Shown in pieces: positions 1 to 7,272 of a stretch of DNA of 27,737 nt. Origin of the DNA: Victivallales bacterium (GTDB lineage Bacteria; Verrucomicrobiota; Lentisphaeria; Oligosphaerales; Oligosphaeraceae); the NCBI GenBank assembly GCA_017458805.1, contig JAFTAC010000513.1, positions 1 to 27,737 of the forward strand, read 5' to 3'. The translations under genes were made by a program, and so were the position numbers. The notes under the pieces were generated by a model that saw only the letters and a list, made by a program, of their open reading frames with translations, did no database searches and had not been told where the DNA came from. The stretch's first letter is position 1; each line of letters begins with the position of its first letter.

Positions 1-45
1 CTGGGTCATCGGTGTATCCAGGCTTTCATCGCTTCTGGCTTTCAT
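1..45 (-). CDS. exbD: ExbD/TolR-type biopolymer transport protein, N-terminal 15 codons only
   Basis: The frame opens with an ATG at 45 and runs in frame off the window edge, giving MKARSDESLDTPMTQ. A Shine-Dalgarno-like AAAGGTG lies just upstream (about 52-58). ExbD/TolR proteins are single-pass inner-membrane partners of ExbB/TolQ, and many begin with a short polar stretch ending in a T-P-M-like motif just before the membrane helix. Position directly after exbB on the same strand supports the call. The membrane helix and periplasmic domain lie outside the window, so the identification rests on context and 15 residues. A TolR-like role is equally possible. Confidence 0.62.
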   Translation of the reverse strand, partial: MKARSDESLDTPMTQ

Positions 46-80
46 TGTTTTGCACCTTTGTTTTCCGTTTTACAATGGGG

Positions 81-106
81 GCCGCGGGGAATGGGCTCCC
101 CGCGGC
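81..106. other. GC-rich perfect hairpin between exbB and exbD
   Basis: GCCGCGGGGA at 81-90 is perfectly complementary to TCCCCGCGGC at 97-106, around a 6-nt loop. It sits in the 72-nt gap between the exbB stop and the exbD start. There is no convincing U-run on either strand, so an mRNA-stabilising or attenuating structure within the operon fits better than a full terminator. That function is inferred. Confidence 0.5.
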
Positions 107-117
107 GCGCGGCTAAC

Positions 118-864
118 CTACTCTTCGACCTGGGCGTTGCGCAGGACCTTGATGAGGTCAAGGACGGTTGCCTCGGTGTCTAGCAGGATGCGGGTGGCCA
201 TGTTCTTGTGGTAGGTGAAGAAGAGCAGTGAGGGGACGGAGATGATGAGGCCGACGCAGGTGGTCCACAGAGCGGTGGAGATGGACTGCGCAAGCAGCTT
301 TGCCTTGGCGGCGCCTGTCGCATTGGCCAGACCGGCGAACGCGGCAACCATACCAGTAACCGTACCCATAAGACCAAGCATGGGGGCGATCTGACCGCAG
401 ACGTTCAGGTAGTTGACACGCTGCATCAGCTTCTCGCTCTCCATATCGGTGGCGGAGGAGACAGCCTGCTGCACGACTTCATAGCCGTCGTTGATGTTGT
501 CGAAGGCGACCTTGAGGATGTTGGCCAGCGGGCCTGGGTTGGCGTCGCAGCAGGCGACAGCCGAGGTCAGATCGCCCTGGGAAAGGGCCTCGCTCACGCC
601 GCTGATGACGCTGGGCGGCAGGAACTTGTCTCTCTTGACAACAATATAGGCGTTGATGATGAGCGCGAGGGTGACAAAGGACGTGGCGAAAAGGCCCAAC
701 CAGATGAGCAGGTTGACAATGGAACCGCCATAGATGATGTCCCAGATGCCCTGGCCGCTGCTTGCAGCCGCCTCGCCGCCTTCCGCCGCCGCTTCCTGTG
801 CGAAAACACTGACGCCGCAGACCAGCAGCAGGACCATAATCCGCCAGAAATTACTCTTCTTCAT
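118..864 (-). CDS. exbB: MotA/TolQ/ExbB proton channel family protein
   Basis: This 248-aa protein belongs to the ExbB/TolQ family, whose members form an inner-membrane proton channel with ExbD/TolR and use the proton gradient to drive envelope processes. Residues 1-22 look like a cleavable signal sequence ending in VFA, followed by an Ala/Glu/Gly-rich stretch, as in the long-N-terminus ExbB subfamily. Membrane segments are visible at about 48-72, 158-180 and 198-218. The family signature is clear at 161-176 (PMLGLMGTVTGMVAAF). The ATG at 864 has AAGGAG about 11 nt upstream. It is followed by exbD and preceded by two secreted TPR-type genes on the same strand. ExbB and TolQ cannot be separated from sequence alone; I see no tolA, tolB or tonB nearby. 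Confidence 0.9.
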   Translation of the reverse strand: MKKSNFWRIMVLLLVCGVSVFAQEAAAEGGEAAASSGQGIWDIIYGGSIVNLLIWLGLFATSFVTLALIINAYIVVKRDKFLPPSVISGVSEALSQGDLTSAVACCDANPGPLANILKVAFDNINDGYEVVQQAVSSATDMESEKLMQRVNYLNVCGQIAPMLGLMGTVTGMVAAFAGLANATGAAKAKLLAQSISTALWTTCVGLIISVPSLLFFTYHKNMATRILLDTEATVLDLIKVLRNAQVEE

Positions 865-926
865 AAAGACCGTTTCTCCTTTTGTGGGTGGTTATGTTGT
901 TGTTTTTAAATAACTGATTTCCCGCA

Positions 927-1006
927 AGCTTGCGCTTGCGGCACAGGACAGAGAGCTTGCGCTTGCGGCACAGGACAGAGAGCTTGCGCTTGCGGCACAG
1001 GACAGG
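927..1006. repeat. Three tandem copies of a 27-bp repeat
   Basis: Three near-identical 27-bp units begin at 927, 954 and 981, each reading AGCTTGCGCTTGCGGCAC and then AGGACAGAG; the last unit diverges at its end. They occupy most of the 180-nt non-coding gap between the 244-aa gene and exbB. At the left edge, 922-941 forms an 8-bp stem (CCGCAAGC/GCTTGCGG) whose loop reads GCAA on the minus strand, a GNRA-type tetraloop. A second weak stem (ACAGGACAG/CTGTTCTGT) lies at about 997-1019. If the operon is co-transcribed, these repeats lie in the mRNA just ahead of exbB. Confidence 0.85.
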
Positions 1007-1020
1007 AAATCTGTTCTGTG

Positions 1021-1040
1021 CGCCGCGCTCAAGCGCGGCG
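1021..1040. terminator. Hairpin directly after the 244-aa gene, possible terminator or attenuator
   Basis: CGCCGCGC/GCGCGGCG form a perfect 8-bp stem around a 4-nt loop. It starts 4 nt after the stop codon of the minus-strand gene ending at 1045. The T-run (TTTTCT) lies on the plus-strand side, so as an intrinsic terminator it would act on plus-strand transcripts, yet there is no plus-strand gene here. For the minus-strand operon it is more likely a partial terminator or 3'-end stabiliser separating the TPR message from exbB. Confidence 0.35.
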
Positions 1041-1044
1041 TTTT

Positions 1045-1779
1045 CTACTCCATCGCCTCGATTTTGCCGACGCGGGGGTCCTTGAGCTCCTTCATGATGG
1101 CAACCGCCTGCTTTTTGGCGTAGGCGCGCTCCGCCTGGACCTTCTTCTTGTCGAAGAGGAGCAGGGTCTTGAGGTATTCAAGGACGGCCTGCTTCTTCTG
1201 CCCCTGGGCAAGAAGAGCCTCGCCGCGCATGTTGAAGGCCTTTGCGGCGATGTTGTCGTCCTTGCTCATCATCAGGTTCTTGAGCAGTTCCTCGGTCTTG
1301 TCGTATTTCTGCGCCTTGATGAGGCATTTGATTTCAGTTTCGATGAGGTCGTCGCGATTGGGGCCAGGGGTGCGCTTGGCGAGGGCAAGGGCCTTGTTGG
1401 CCTCGTCGAGATTGTTCTTGCCGAGGTAGGCTTGCGCCTGGCAGCTGGCGATATAATCGCCCCAGCCCAGGAACTTGTAGGCCTCGTAAAGCGACTTGGA
1501 GGCATTGATGACATCATCATACCTGTCCGCCAGCAGGGCGGCGCCGAGCTGTTCGACTTGCGGGGGCTTCGGCACCACTGCATAGCGGTACATGTTCCTG
1601 GAGAAGAGAATAGGCTGCTGACCCTGCTTGACCAAGACATTCAGGTCGCCATTGGCGTTCTTCACCTTGATGTCGATGGCCTTCTGCTGGGAGCCGTCCG
1701 CCTTCACGACATAGCATTTCTGCGCATACGTCGAAAGGGCTGCGAACGCAATCATTACAACGAGCAAAGTTTTTTTCAT
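1045..1779 (-). CDS. Secreted TPR-like protein upstream of exbB
   Basis: This 244-aa protein has a clear signal peptide (about residues 1-19, ending STYA-Q), so it is probably periplasmic. The region from about residue 75 to the end is made of paired amphipathic helices with TPR-like spacing and alanines, for example AEQ/ALLAQGQKK-type turns near 190-205. The N-terminal 20-70 region looks like a small beta domain. The ATG at 1779 has GAGG about 9 nt upstream, and a consensus promoter lies at 1802-1829. It lies between the giant TPR protein and exbB, suggesting a periplasmic adaptor of the ExbB/ExbD complex. No catalytic motif is seen, and I do not recognise a named family. Confidence 0.75.
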   Translation of the reverse strand: MKKTLLVVMIAFAALSTYAQKCYVVKADGSQQKAIDIKVKNANGDLNVLVKQGQQPILFSRNMYRYAVVPKPPQVEQLGAALLADRYDDVINASKSLYEAYKFLGWGDYIASCQAQAYLGKNNLDEANKALALAKRTPGPNRDDLIETEIKCLIKAQKYDKTEELLKNLMMSKDDNIAAKAFNMRGEALLAQGQKKQAVLEYLKTLLLFDKKKVQAERAYAKKQAVAIMKELKDPRVGKIEAME

Positions 1780-1801
1780 AACGAGTACCTCAATTAAGGC
1801 T

Positions 1802-1829
1802 ATTATAATGTTTTTATTGATTTTGTCAA
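1802..1829 (-). promoter_or_regulatory. Consensus sigma-70 promoter for the 244-aa gene, exbB and exbD
   Basis: Read on the minus strand, TTGACA (1829-1824) and TATAAT (1807-1802) are both perfect matches to the sigma-70 consensus, separated by 16 bp. The -10 box lies 22 bp upstream of the ATG at 1779. It gives the 244-aa gene and exbB/exbD an expression source independent of the 1366-aa gene upstream. Confidence 0.85.
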
Positions 1830-1855
1830 ACGTTGAATTGCAAAAAACAATGGCG

Positions 1856-4800
1856 TTACTTCAGGAGGCGAGTGATGGCGGCGGTGTGCTTCCCGTTGGG
1901 GAATTCCTTCTTGTATTTCTCGGCAAGCCTGGCGAGTTCGTCCATCTTGCCGTGCTTCTTCAGGAGTTCGGCATAGCCGAGGGTCGCCCTTTCAATCCAT
2001 GGACGGCTCTCCTGGTTCGCGGCATCGCCCAGCATGGTGACGAGCTGGTAGGGCGCCATGGCAAACTGCTCCTTGGCGGGGTCCTTGGCAAATGCTTCGG
2101 CCAGCAGGCAGAGGGCCTTGTTCTTGACTGCGGCGTCTGTTGTGAACCGCAGAATCTCGTTGAGCTCCTTCTCGGCACCGTCGCTGTCCTTCTGTGCGGA
2201 CCTGGCCTCGGCGGCGATGAACTTCACATCGTAGAAGTAGGCAGTCTTCTCGTTCTTGGCCAGCAAGTTGTCAACGAACTTGACGGCATTGGCATACTCC
2301 TTCTTGGCGAGATACGCCTCGGCTCCGCGCGCATAGGCCTTGTCGCGGATGTTGACGGGCACCTTGGCGGCAGTGGCGGGGGCCTGAGCCAACTTCAGCA
2401 GCCTATCGGCGGACTTGACGGTCACGTCGGGGGCATTGATTTTGAGACCCGCATCCAATAGATAGGAGAGGTTCGCAATCTCCAGAGCCTCGACGGCACC
2501 TGCGTTGGCAAAGAGGTCCGTGAAGGTCTTTGCGGCGTCGGCGGGCTTGTCGGCATCCAACTGGGCACGGCCCAGATTGAAGCGTGCCTTCTTGTTGGCA
2601 TCGGAATCGGGGAAGTTGACTGCCAGTTTCTCCAATGCCTTGGATGCATTGTCGTTCTCGCCCAAATCCATATAGATGGTACCAAGGCGCGCGAGGTTGT
2701 TCGGAGACTTGTTCGATTTCGGGTACTTCTGGTCAAAGGTTGTGAACTCGGCAATGGCCTTCCTCTTCAGGCCGTTGACCTTCTCCTGGATGGGTTTGAT
2801 TTTCTCATCCATGGCGGCCAGGGCGGCATCGGCGGACTTGACCAGGTCATCCGCGTTCTTGACGCGACGCTGGATTTCATCATTCCATACTTTGAAGAGT
2901 TCGTTGGACTTCGCGCTGACCTTGTCCTGCGCCTGTTTCAGGCTGCCAGCAAGTTTCACAAGCTCGCCGACAACGACCTTGCGCTCATCGCCCTGCTTGG
3001 CGAGTGCATCCAATGTCTTTGCATTCAGGTTCTTACGCCTGTTTGTCACCTCGATGCGGGCGTTGACGATCTCCTGACGGAGCTGGCTGGCCTTGACAGC
3101 AAACGCAGCGGCATTGAGGGCATCGGCGGCATCGGCCTCTTCCAGTTTCTTGGCTGCCAGTTCCTTTTCCATGTCCTCTTGCTTCTTGAGGATTTCAGGA
3201 GAGGCCTTCGCCGCCTTCTCTTTGTAGGCGTTTTCCAACCGCTTCATGGCGGCTGCGAGAGCCTCCGCATTGTCGTTGTCGTTTTCGAGGCGCTGCTTCT
3301 CGGCCTCAGCAGCCACGGCTTCGCGCTCGACTTTGGCAATCTCCTCGGAAAGGGTCTTGAACTCCTTTTCCAGCTTCTCAACCTCGGCCTTCAGGGTAGC
3401 ACAGGCTTTCTTCTGATCAGCCTCGGCGGCCTTGGCGTTTTCGAGGGCGCGCTCGCCATCCACCTTGGCGGCTTCAAGGAGCGGCAGGTTTTCGCCGATT
3501 GCGGTCTGGTCGCCCTTCAGGGTATCGACCTTCTGCTTTTCAAGACCTTCCAGGCGGTTTTGTATTTCGTTGTTGATTTCCTGCTGTTCGCGCTGCTTTT
3601 CAGCGGCGGGCAAAGTCTCCATCTTGGCAATCCTATCCATCAACTGCTCCTTGGCCATCGCCTGGAAGTCGAGGGAGGCCTCGAAAACAATCTGCGCGAT
3701 GTTCTTCTCCTCCTCCGCAAGCTCCTCTTTCTGCTTGTCCAACTGCGCCACCTCTCCCTTTGCCTGGTCGGCAGAACGCTTGGCGGCACGGCTTCTTGCG
3801 CGGAGAACCTCTTGCTGCTCCTTGAGCGTTATGATGGGCTGGCGTTCTTTTTCGCCCGCCAAATCATACGCCCACGGCATGTAGGCCATCGCATCCTCCA
3901 GCAGGGCTTTTGCCTTCGGCGTGCCGACGTTAATGCCTTTCTCCTTGCCTTTTCCGCCCTGGAAGAGGTCGATGATTTCCTGCAGGTGCGGGAGAGCATC
4001 CATAGGCGTGTCCCCGTAGAGCGAAAGTTCCGCTGCACGGAACTTGGCCTGGAGGCGGTCGTCGCTACGCTCGTTGGAGGTGTCCGTCTCCTCATCATAG
4101 TAGGCATTGAAGGCTTCGGCCCCCAGCTGTCCGAAGTTGGTCTCGGTCACGGGGGCGCCGTATTTGTCCTTCAGCCCTGCGATTTGCTCCTTGGTGCTGC
4201 TGTTGAGGGTGTGATAAATCCAGCCCAGCTTGTAGTAGGAACGAATGCCCTTGTCGAAGGCGCTGAACACCTCTGTCAGGCGATGGTAGAGCGGGATGGC
4301 GTCATAGAAGGCCTGGACGGCCTGCTGCTGCAAAGCCTGCTTTTTGGCCGTGTCCTTCTCCTGGTTGGACTTGGCAATGAGTTCGCTGCCCTTCTGGTAC
4401 TGAAGTTCGGCTACTGCATACGCGACATCGGGGGCTTTCTGGTGGGCGGGGTCCAGTTTCACGAAGAGGTCCCACACCTTGATGGCGCGTGCCTGTAGTT
4501 CGTCCTTGCGAACAGGGTTCTGTTCCTTGCGGCTGCGTTCGAAGAGGATGCCGCCGAGACGGTAGGCGGCGTCAGCGGACCCTGCTTCCTTGGGCATGGC
4601 ATCGGCGACGTATGAGACGAGAGCCTCCGCATGGTCAAGCATGTCCAGCTGTGCGTAGGCGATGGCGAGGCGCATGACCACGTTGGGGAGCTTGCGGCTG
4701 CGGCGTCCTGCGCGGACGGCCTCCAGGTAGATTGGAATGCAACTCTGGTAGTCGCCCTTCGCGAACAAGGTCTGGGCTTGTTCGATTTTGAGGTCGATGG

Positions 4801-5956
4801 CTTCGCCGCCGTCGCCCTGTGCAATCTCGATTTTCTCCTGGTACATCTTTTCAGCGAACCTGCTGCAGTCGTTCTGAATGACCATAATCTCCTTGCGAAG
4901 GACGGTGTCGGGATAGTTTTCGAGGAGGGCATCCAGATACTTGGCGGCGCCCAGAACCTGTTTTTTGCCGAGGTCGGGATTGCCGCCGAAGTGAGTGGCA
5001 ACACCCTGGTAATAAATGGCCTCCGCCTTGTAGAACATGGCCTCTGCGACAGGGGACTTGCTCGCACGGTCGCTCTTGGGCATGGTGTTTTCCATCTCCT
5101 CCAGGAAGGAGTCAGCCATCTTGATGGTCTTGATGGCCTCCTTGAAGTTATTGATTTTTGCGCAGTCGGCAGGCTTCTTGTTTCGCATGGCGTTGTTGGC
5201 GGCGTTGCGACCAAGCAGAATCTGTACGCGCGCATATTGGAGATAGGCTGAGGCTCCCACGCCGTCACGCACGAACTGCAGGCTTTTCAACTTGCCCAAA
5301 ATTGCATTAAGCCCCGCGACGTCAATAGGCTTCTTCTCTTCAAGTTTGTTTGCCTCGGCGTCGATAGTTGCCTGAAGTTTAAGAAACTCCATCTGGCGGT
5401 CATCACCGCCGACTCCGTCCATCCCTTCGAGTTTTTCGAGGATGGCGGCTGCCTCCTTGCCTTTGCCCATCTCCTTGAGGACACGGCTGTAGAGCATTAC
5501 CGCCCGGCGGAATTCGTTTTTGGCGGATTTGCCCTTCTGCGGGGCCGTCGGGTTTTTCGCAAAGTATTCTTTATAAGCCTTGTCAGCGTCCTCCAGGCGT
5601 TTTCGTGCGAAGGCGGCCTCGGCCTTCAGCAGGATGGCGTCCGTGTAGTACTCCGAGGTTTTCGGGAAGGCGGCGATGATTTTGTCGGCGTCGCCCACCT
5701 TGCCTGTGCTGTAGTAGTAGCGGGCGGTTTCCAGGTTGATGGCATCCTTCTTGGCAGGATACTTCCTGGCCATCTGCTGGAGCTGCATCTGAACATAGTC
5801 CGAGAACTCCAGTTCGCCCAAGGCACGGATGAACTCCAGATCCAGCGCAAACTCGTCAATGGCCATCAGGCTGCCCGAAAACAGGAGAAGCGTAGCGCAG
5901 ACCGCCATAAGCAGTTTCTTGCCCAATGTCTCCTTTCCTTCAAAACCTATACGCAT
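1856..5956 (-). CDS. Giant secreted TPR and coiled-coil protein
   Basis: This 1366-aa protein begins with a signal peptide (about 1-32, hydrophobic core LLMAVCATLLLFSGS). Helical TPR-type repeats occupy roughly 60-690. A long Lys/Glu/Ala-rich coiled coil follows at about 705-1070, and a second TPR block runs from about 1080 to the C-terminus (YPKSNKSPNNLARLG and similar units). The ATG at 5956 has GGAGGT 4-5 nt upstream. TPR proteins of this kind act as scaffolds, and in Gram-negative bacteria secreted TPR proteins often accompany ExbB/ExbD or Tol-Pal systems (compare CpoB/YbgF and BamD). Size and position at the head of the cluster suggest a periplasm-spanning scaffold. No enzyme motif is visible. 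Confidence 0.85.
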   Translation of the reverse strand: MRIGFEGKETLGKKLLMAVCATLLLFSGSLMAIDEFALDLEFIRALGELEFSDYVQMQLQQMARKYPAKKDAINLETARYYYSTGKVGDADKIIAAFPKTSEYYTDAILLKAEAAFARKRLEDADKAYKEYFAKNPTAPQKGKSAKNEFRRAVMLYSRVLKEMGKGKEAAAILEKLEGMDGVGGDDRQMEFLKLQATIDAEANKLEEKKPIDVAGLNAILGKLKSLQFVRDGVGASAYLQYARVQILLGRNAANNAMRNKKPADCAKINNFKEAIKTIKMADSFLEEMENTMPKSDRASKSPVAEAMFYKAEAIYYQGVATHFGGNPDLGKKQVLGAAKYLDALLENYPDTVLRKEIMVIQNDCSRFAEKMYQEKIEIAQGDGGEAIDLKIEQAQTLFAKGDYQSCIPIYLEAVRAGRRSRKLPNVVMRLAIAYAQLDMLDHAEALVSYVADAMPKEAGSADAAYRLGGILFERSRKEQNPVRKDELQARAIKVWDLFVKLDPAHQKAPDVAYAVAELQYQKGSELIAKSNQEKDTAKKQALQQQAVQAFYDAIPLYHRLTEVFSAFDKGIRSYYKLGWIYHTLNSSTKEQIAGLKDKYGAPVTETNFGQLGAEAFNAYYDEETDTSNERSDDRLQAKFRAAELSLYGDTPMDALPHLQEIIDLFQGGKGKEKGINVGTPKAKALLEDAMAYMPWAYDLAGEKERQPIITLKEQQEVLRARSRAAKRSADQAKGEVAQLDKQKEELAEEEKNIAQIVFEASLDFQAMAKEQLMDRIAKMETLPAAEKQREQQEINNEIQNRLEGLEKQKVDTLKGDQTAIGENLPLLEAAKVDGERALENAKAAEADQKKACATLKAEVEKLEKEFKTLSEEIAKVEREAVAAEAEKQRLENDNDNAEALAAAMKRLENAYKEKAAKASPEILKKQEDMEKELAAKKLEEADAADALNAAAFAVKASQLRQEIVNARIEVTNRRKNLNAKTLDALAKQGDERKVVVGELVKLAGSLKQAQDKVSAKSNELFKVWNDEIQRRVKNADDLVKSADAALAAMDEKIKPIQEKVNGLKRKAIAEFTTFDQKYPKSNKSPNNLARLGTIYMDLGENDNASKALEKLAVNFPDSDANKKARFNLGRAQLDADKPADAAKTFTDLFANAGAVEALEIANLSYLLDAGLKINAPDVTVKSADRLLKLAQAPATAAKVPVNIRDKAYARGAEAYLAKKEYANAVKFVDNLLAKNEKTAYFYDVKFIAAEARSAQKDSDGAEKELNEILRFTTDAAVKNKALCLLAEAFAKDPAKEQFAMAPYQLVTMLGDAANQESRPWIERATLGYAELLKKHGKMDELARLAEKYKKEFPNGKHTAAITRLLK

Positions 5957-6057
5957 ACTACCTCCAAAATCTGTTTTTTGGGTATGATTATTCCGTTATA
6001 GACCGAATTAGAAATTAGAAATTAGTAATTGCCAATTCAGTCTTATGAGTGGTTATC

Positions 6058-6084
6058 TCTATATTGTAGTATGTTTTTTGTCAA
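6058..6084 (-). promoter_or_regulatory. Possible promoter of the 1366-aa gene
   Basis: On the minus strand TTGACA lies at 6084-6079. The best -10 candidates are TATAGA (6063-6058, 15-bp spacer) or the overlapping TAGAGA with 17 bp; neither is ideal. The roughly 100-nt leader is AT-rich and holds three direct repeats of the type TCTAATT (about 6008-6030). The promoter lies back to back with the plus-strand promoter at 6098-6126. Confidence 0.45.
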
Positions 6085-6097
6085 AAACAAATGCCTT

Positions 6098-6126
6098 TTG
6101 CAAAAAAAGCATTTTTGGAGTATATT
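6098..6126 (+). promoter_or_regulatory. Sigma-70-type promoter for the epimerase gene
   Basis: TTGCAA at 6098-6103, a 17-bp spacer and TATATT at 6121-6126 form a good sigma-70 promoter. It would give a leader of about 110 nt that contains the whole 6130-6212 repeat tract before the GTG start at 6245. Its -35 lies 14 bp from the -35 of the opposing promoter, so the two may compete. Confidence 0.65.
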
Positions 6127-6129
6127 ATA

Positions 6130-6212
6130 GACGCTTTTAGGTCTTCTAAGGTAGGTCTTCTAGGTTTAAGTTCTCTAGGTCCTCTAAGTCCTTTAGGGCT
6201 TAGGTCTCCTAG
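6130..6212. repeat. Degenerate CCTCTAGGT-type tandem repeat in the epimerase leader
   Basis: About 80 bp are built from variants of an 8-10-bp unit such as GGTCTTCTA, AGGTCCTCTA and AGTCCTTTAGGG. The tract lies between the promoter at 6098-6126 and the ribosome-binding site AAGGAG at 6231-6236, so it would be transcribed. It has no coding character. Because CCTCTAGG-type units are nearly self-complementary, the RNA could form alternative weak hairpins. Confidence 0.75.
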
Positions 6213-6244
6213 GGACAGACAATGTTTGTTAAGGAGATACAGCA

Positions 6245-7222
6245 GTGAAAATACTCGTCTTGGGCGGCACAGGGAATCTTTCGTCGGACAGCGCAGAGTT
6301 GATGTTGAAGCGCGGCAACGAGGTCACGTTGGTCACCCGGGGGCGCAACCCCGTTCCGCAGGGCTTCGGCTCCATCGTGGCTGACCGCTACGAGCCAGGC
6401 GCACTGAAAAACGCCATCGGCGACCGCTCTTTCGACGTGGTGGCGGACTTCACCACCTACACCCCCGACCAGGCGAAACTGGCCTGGGATGCCCTGTCGG
6501 GGCGCTGCGGGCAGTACATCTTCGTGAGCACGATATGCGTCTATAGCAAGCCCGCCCCCAGACTGCCCATCACGGAGAACGACCCGCAGGGCAACGAGTT
6601 TTCCGAATACGGGCGCCTCAAGGAGCAGTGCGAGGTGTTCTTCCGTGGCGCAGCGGCAGACAAGAACGTCCCGCTGACCATCGTGCGCCCCGCCCATACC
6701 TACTCGCCCCGCTGGATACCGAACCCCGTCACCAGCGCTGGCTACACGCTGGCGTGGCGCCTGGAACACAACCTTCCCGTCTTCATCCACGACGATGGCC
6801 AGAGCCTCTGGACGCTCACCCACACACGCGACTTCGCCGTTGGCTTCGCGGGGCTTGTGGGCAATCGCGCAGCCTTCGGGGAGGCCTTCCAGATCACCTC
6901 CGATATGGTGCTCACCTGGAACCAGATCATGGCGGAAATCGTCAATGCCGTAGGTGTGAAGGAGGCGGACATACGCCACATCCCGACGGACGTCATCTGC
7001 GGCATCGAACCGATGATGACCGCCAAGCTCAAGGGCGACAAGGCCCACCACGGAGTCTTCGACTGCGCAAAGCTGAAGCGCATCGTGCCTGATTTCCAGT
7101 GCCGCATCCCCTTCCGCGACGGCATCCGCGAGTCCATCGCCTGGTTCCGCGAAGACCCGTCCCGCATGGTGCCCGACCCCAAAATCAACGCCATCTACGA
7201 CCACATCCTCGCCAAAGCATAG
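6245..7222 (+). CDS. NAD-dependent epimerase/dehydratase (extended-type SDR)
   Basis: This 325-aa protein has an N-terminal Rossmann start (MKILVLGGTGNLS, residues 1-13), an ST pair at 95-96 after a hydrophobic strand, and the SDR catalytic pattern Y122-x3-K126. Length and order fit the extended/atypical SDR family acting on nucleotide sugars or related sugars. The third glycine of the usual GxxGxxG is Ser13, so cofactor binding may be atypical. The start is GTG at 6245, chosen because AAGGAG lies exactly 8 nt upstream. There is no signal peptide, so it is cytoplasmic. The secreted glycosidase gene follows 50 nt later, suggesting a sugar-related role. The substrate cannot be read from sequence. 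Confidence 0.85.
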   Translation: MKILVLGGTGNLSSDSAELMLKRGNEVTLVTRGRNPVPQGFGSIVADRYEPGALKNAIGDRSFDVVADFTTYTPDQAKLAWDALSGRCGQYIFVSTICVYSKPAPRLPITENDPQGNEFSEYGRLKEQCEVFFRGAAADKNVPLTIVRPAHTYSPRWIPNPVTSAGYTLAWRLEHNLPVFIHDDGQSLWTLTHTRDFAVGFAGLVGNRAAFGEAFQITSDMVLTWNQIMAEIVNAVGVKEADIRHIPTDVICGIEPMMTAKLKGDKAHHGVFDCAKLKRIVPDFQCRIPFRDGIRESIAWFREDPSRMVPDPKINAIYDHILAKA

Positions 7223-7272
7223 CTTTTGCCGTATTCACGTTGCACATTATCGCGTCTTCAAGGAGAATGACA

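Noticed and set aside
3179..4498. 439-aa plus-strand open frame opposite the giant TPR gene
   Set aside because: Leu/Phe-rich antisense translation of the Lys/Glu-rich coiled-coil region; no start signal.
6209..7204. 331-aa minus-strand open frame opposite the epimerase gene
   Set aside because: Antisense to a well-supported SDR gene with promoter and ribosome-binding site; no family motifs.
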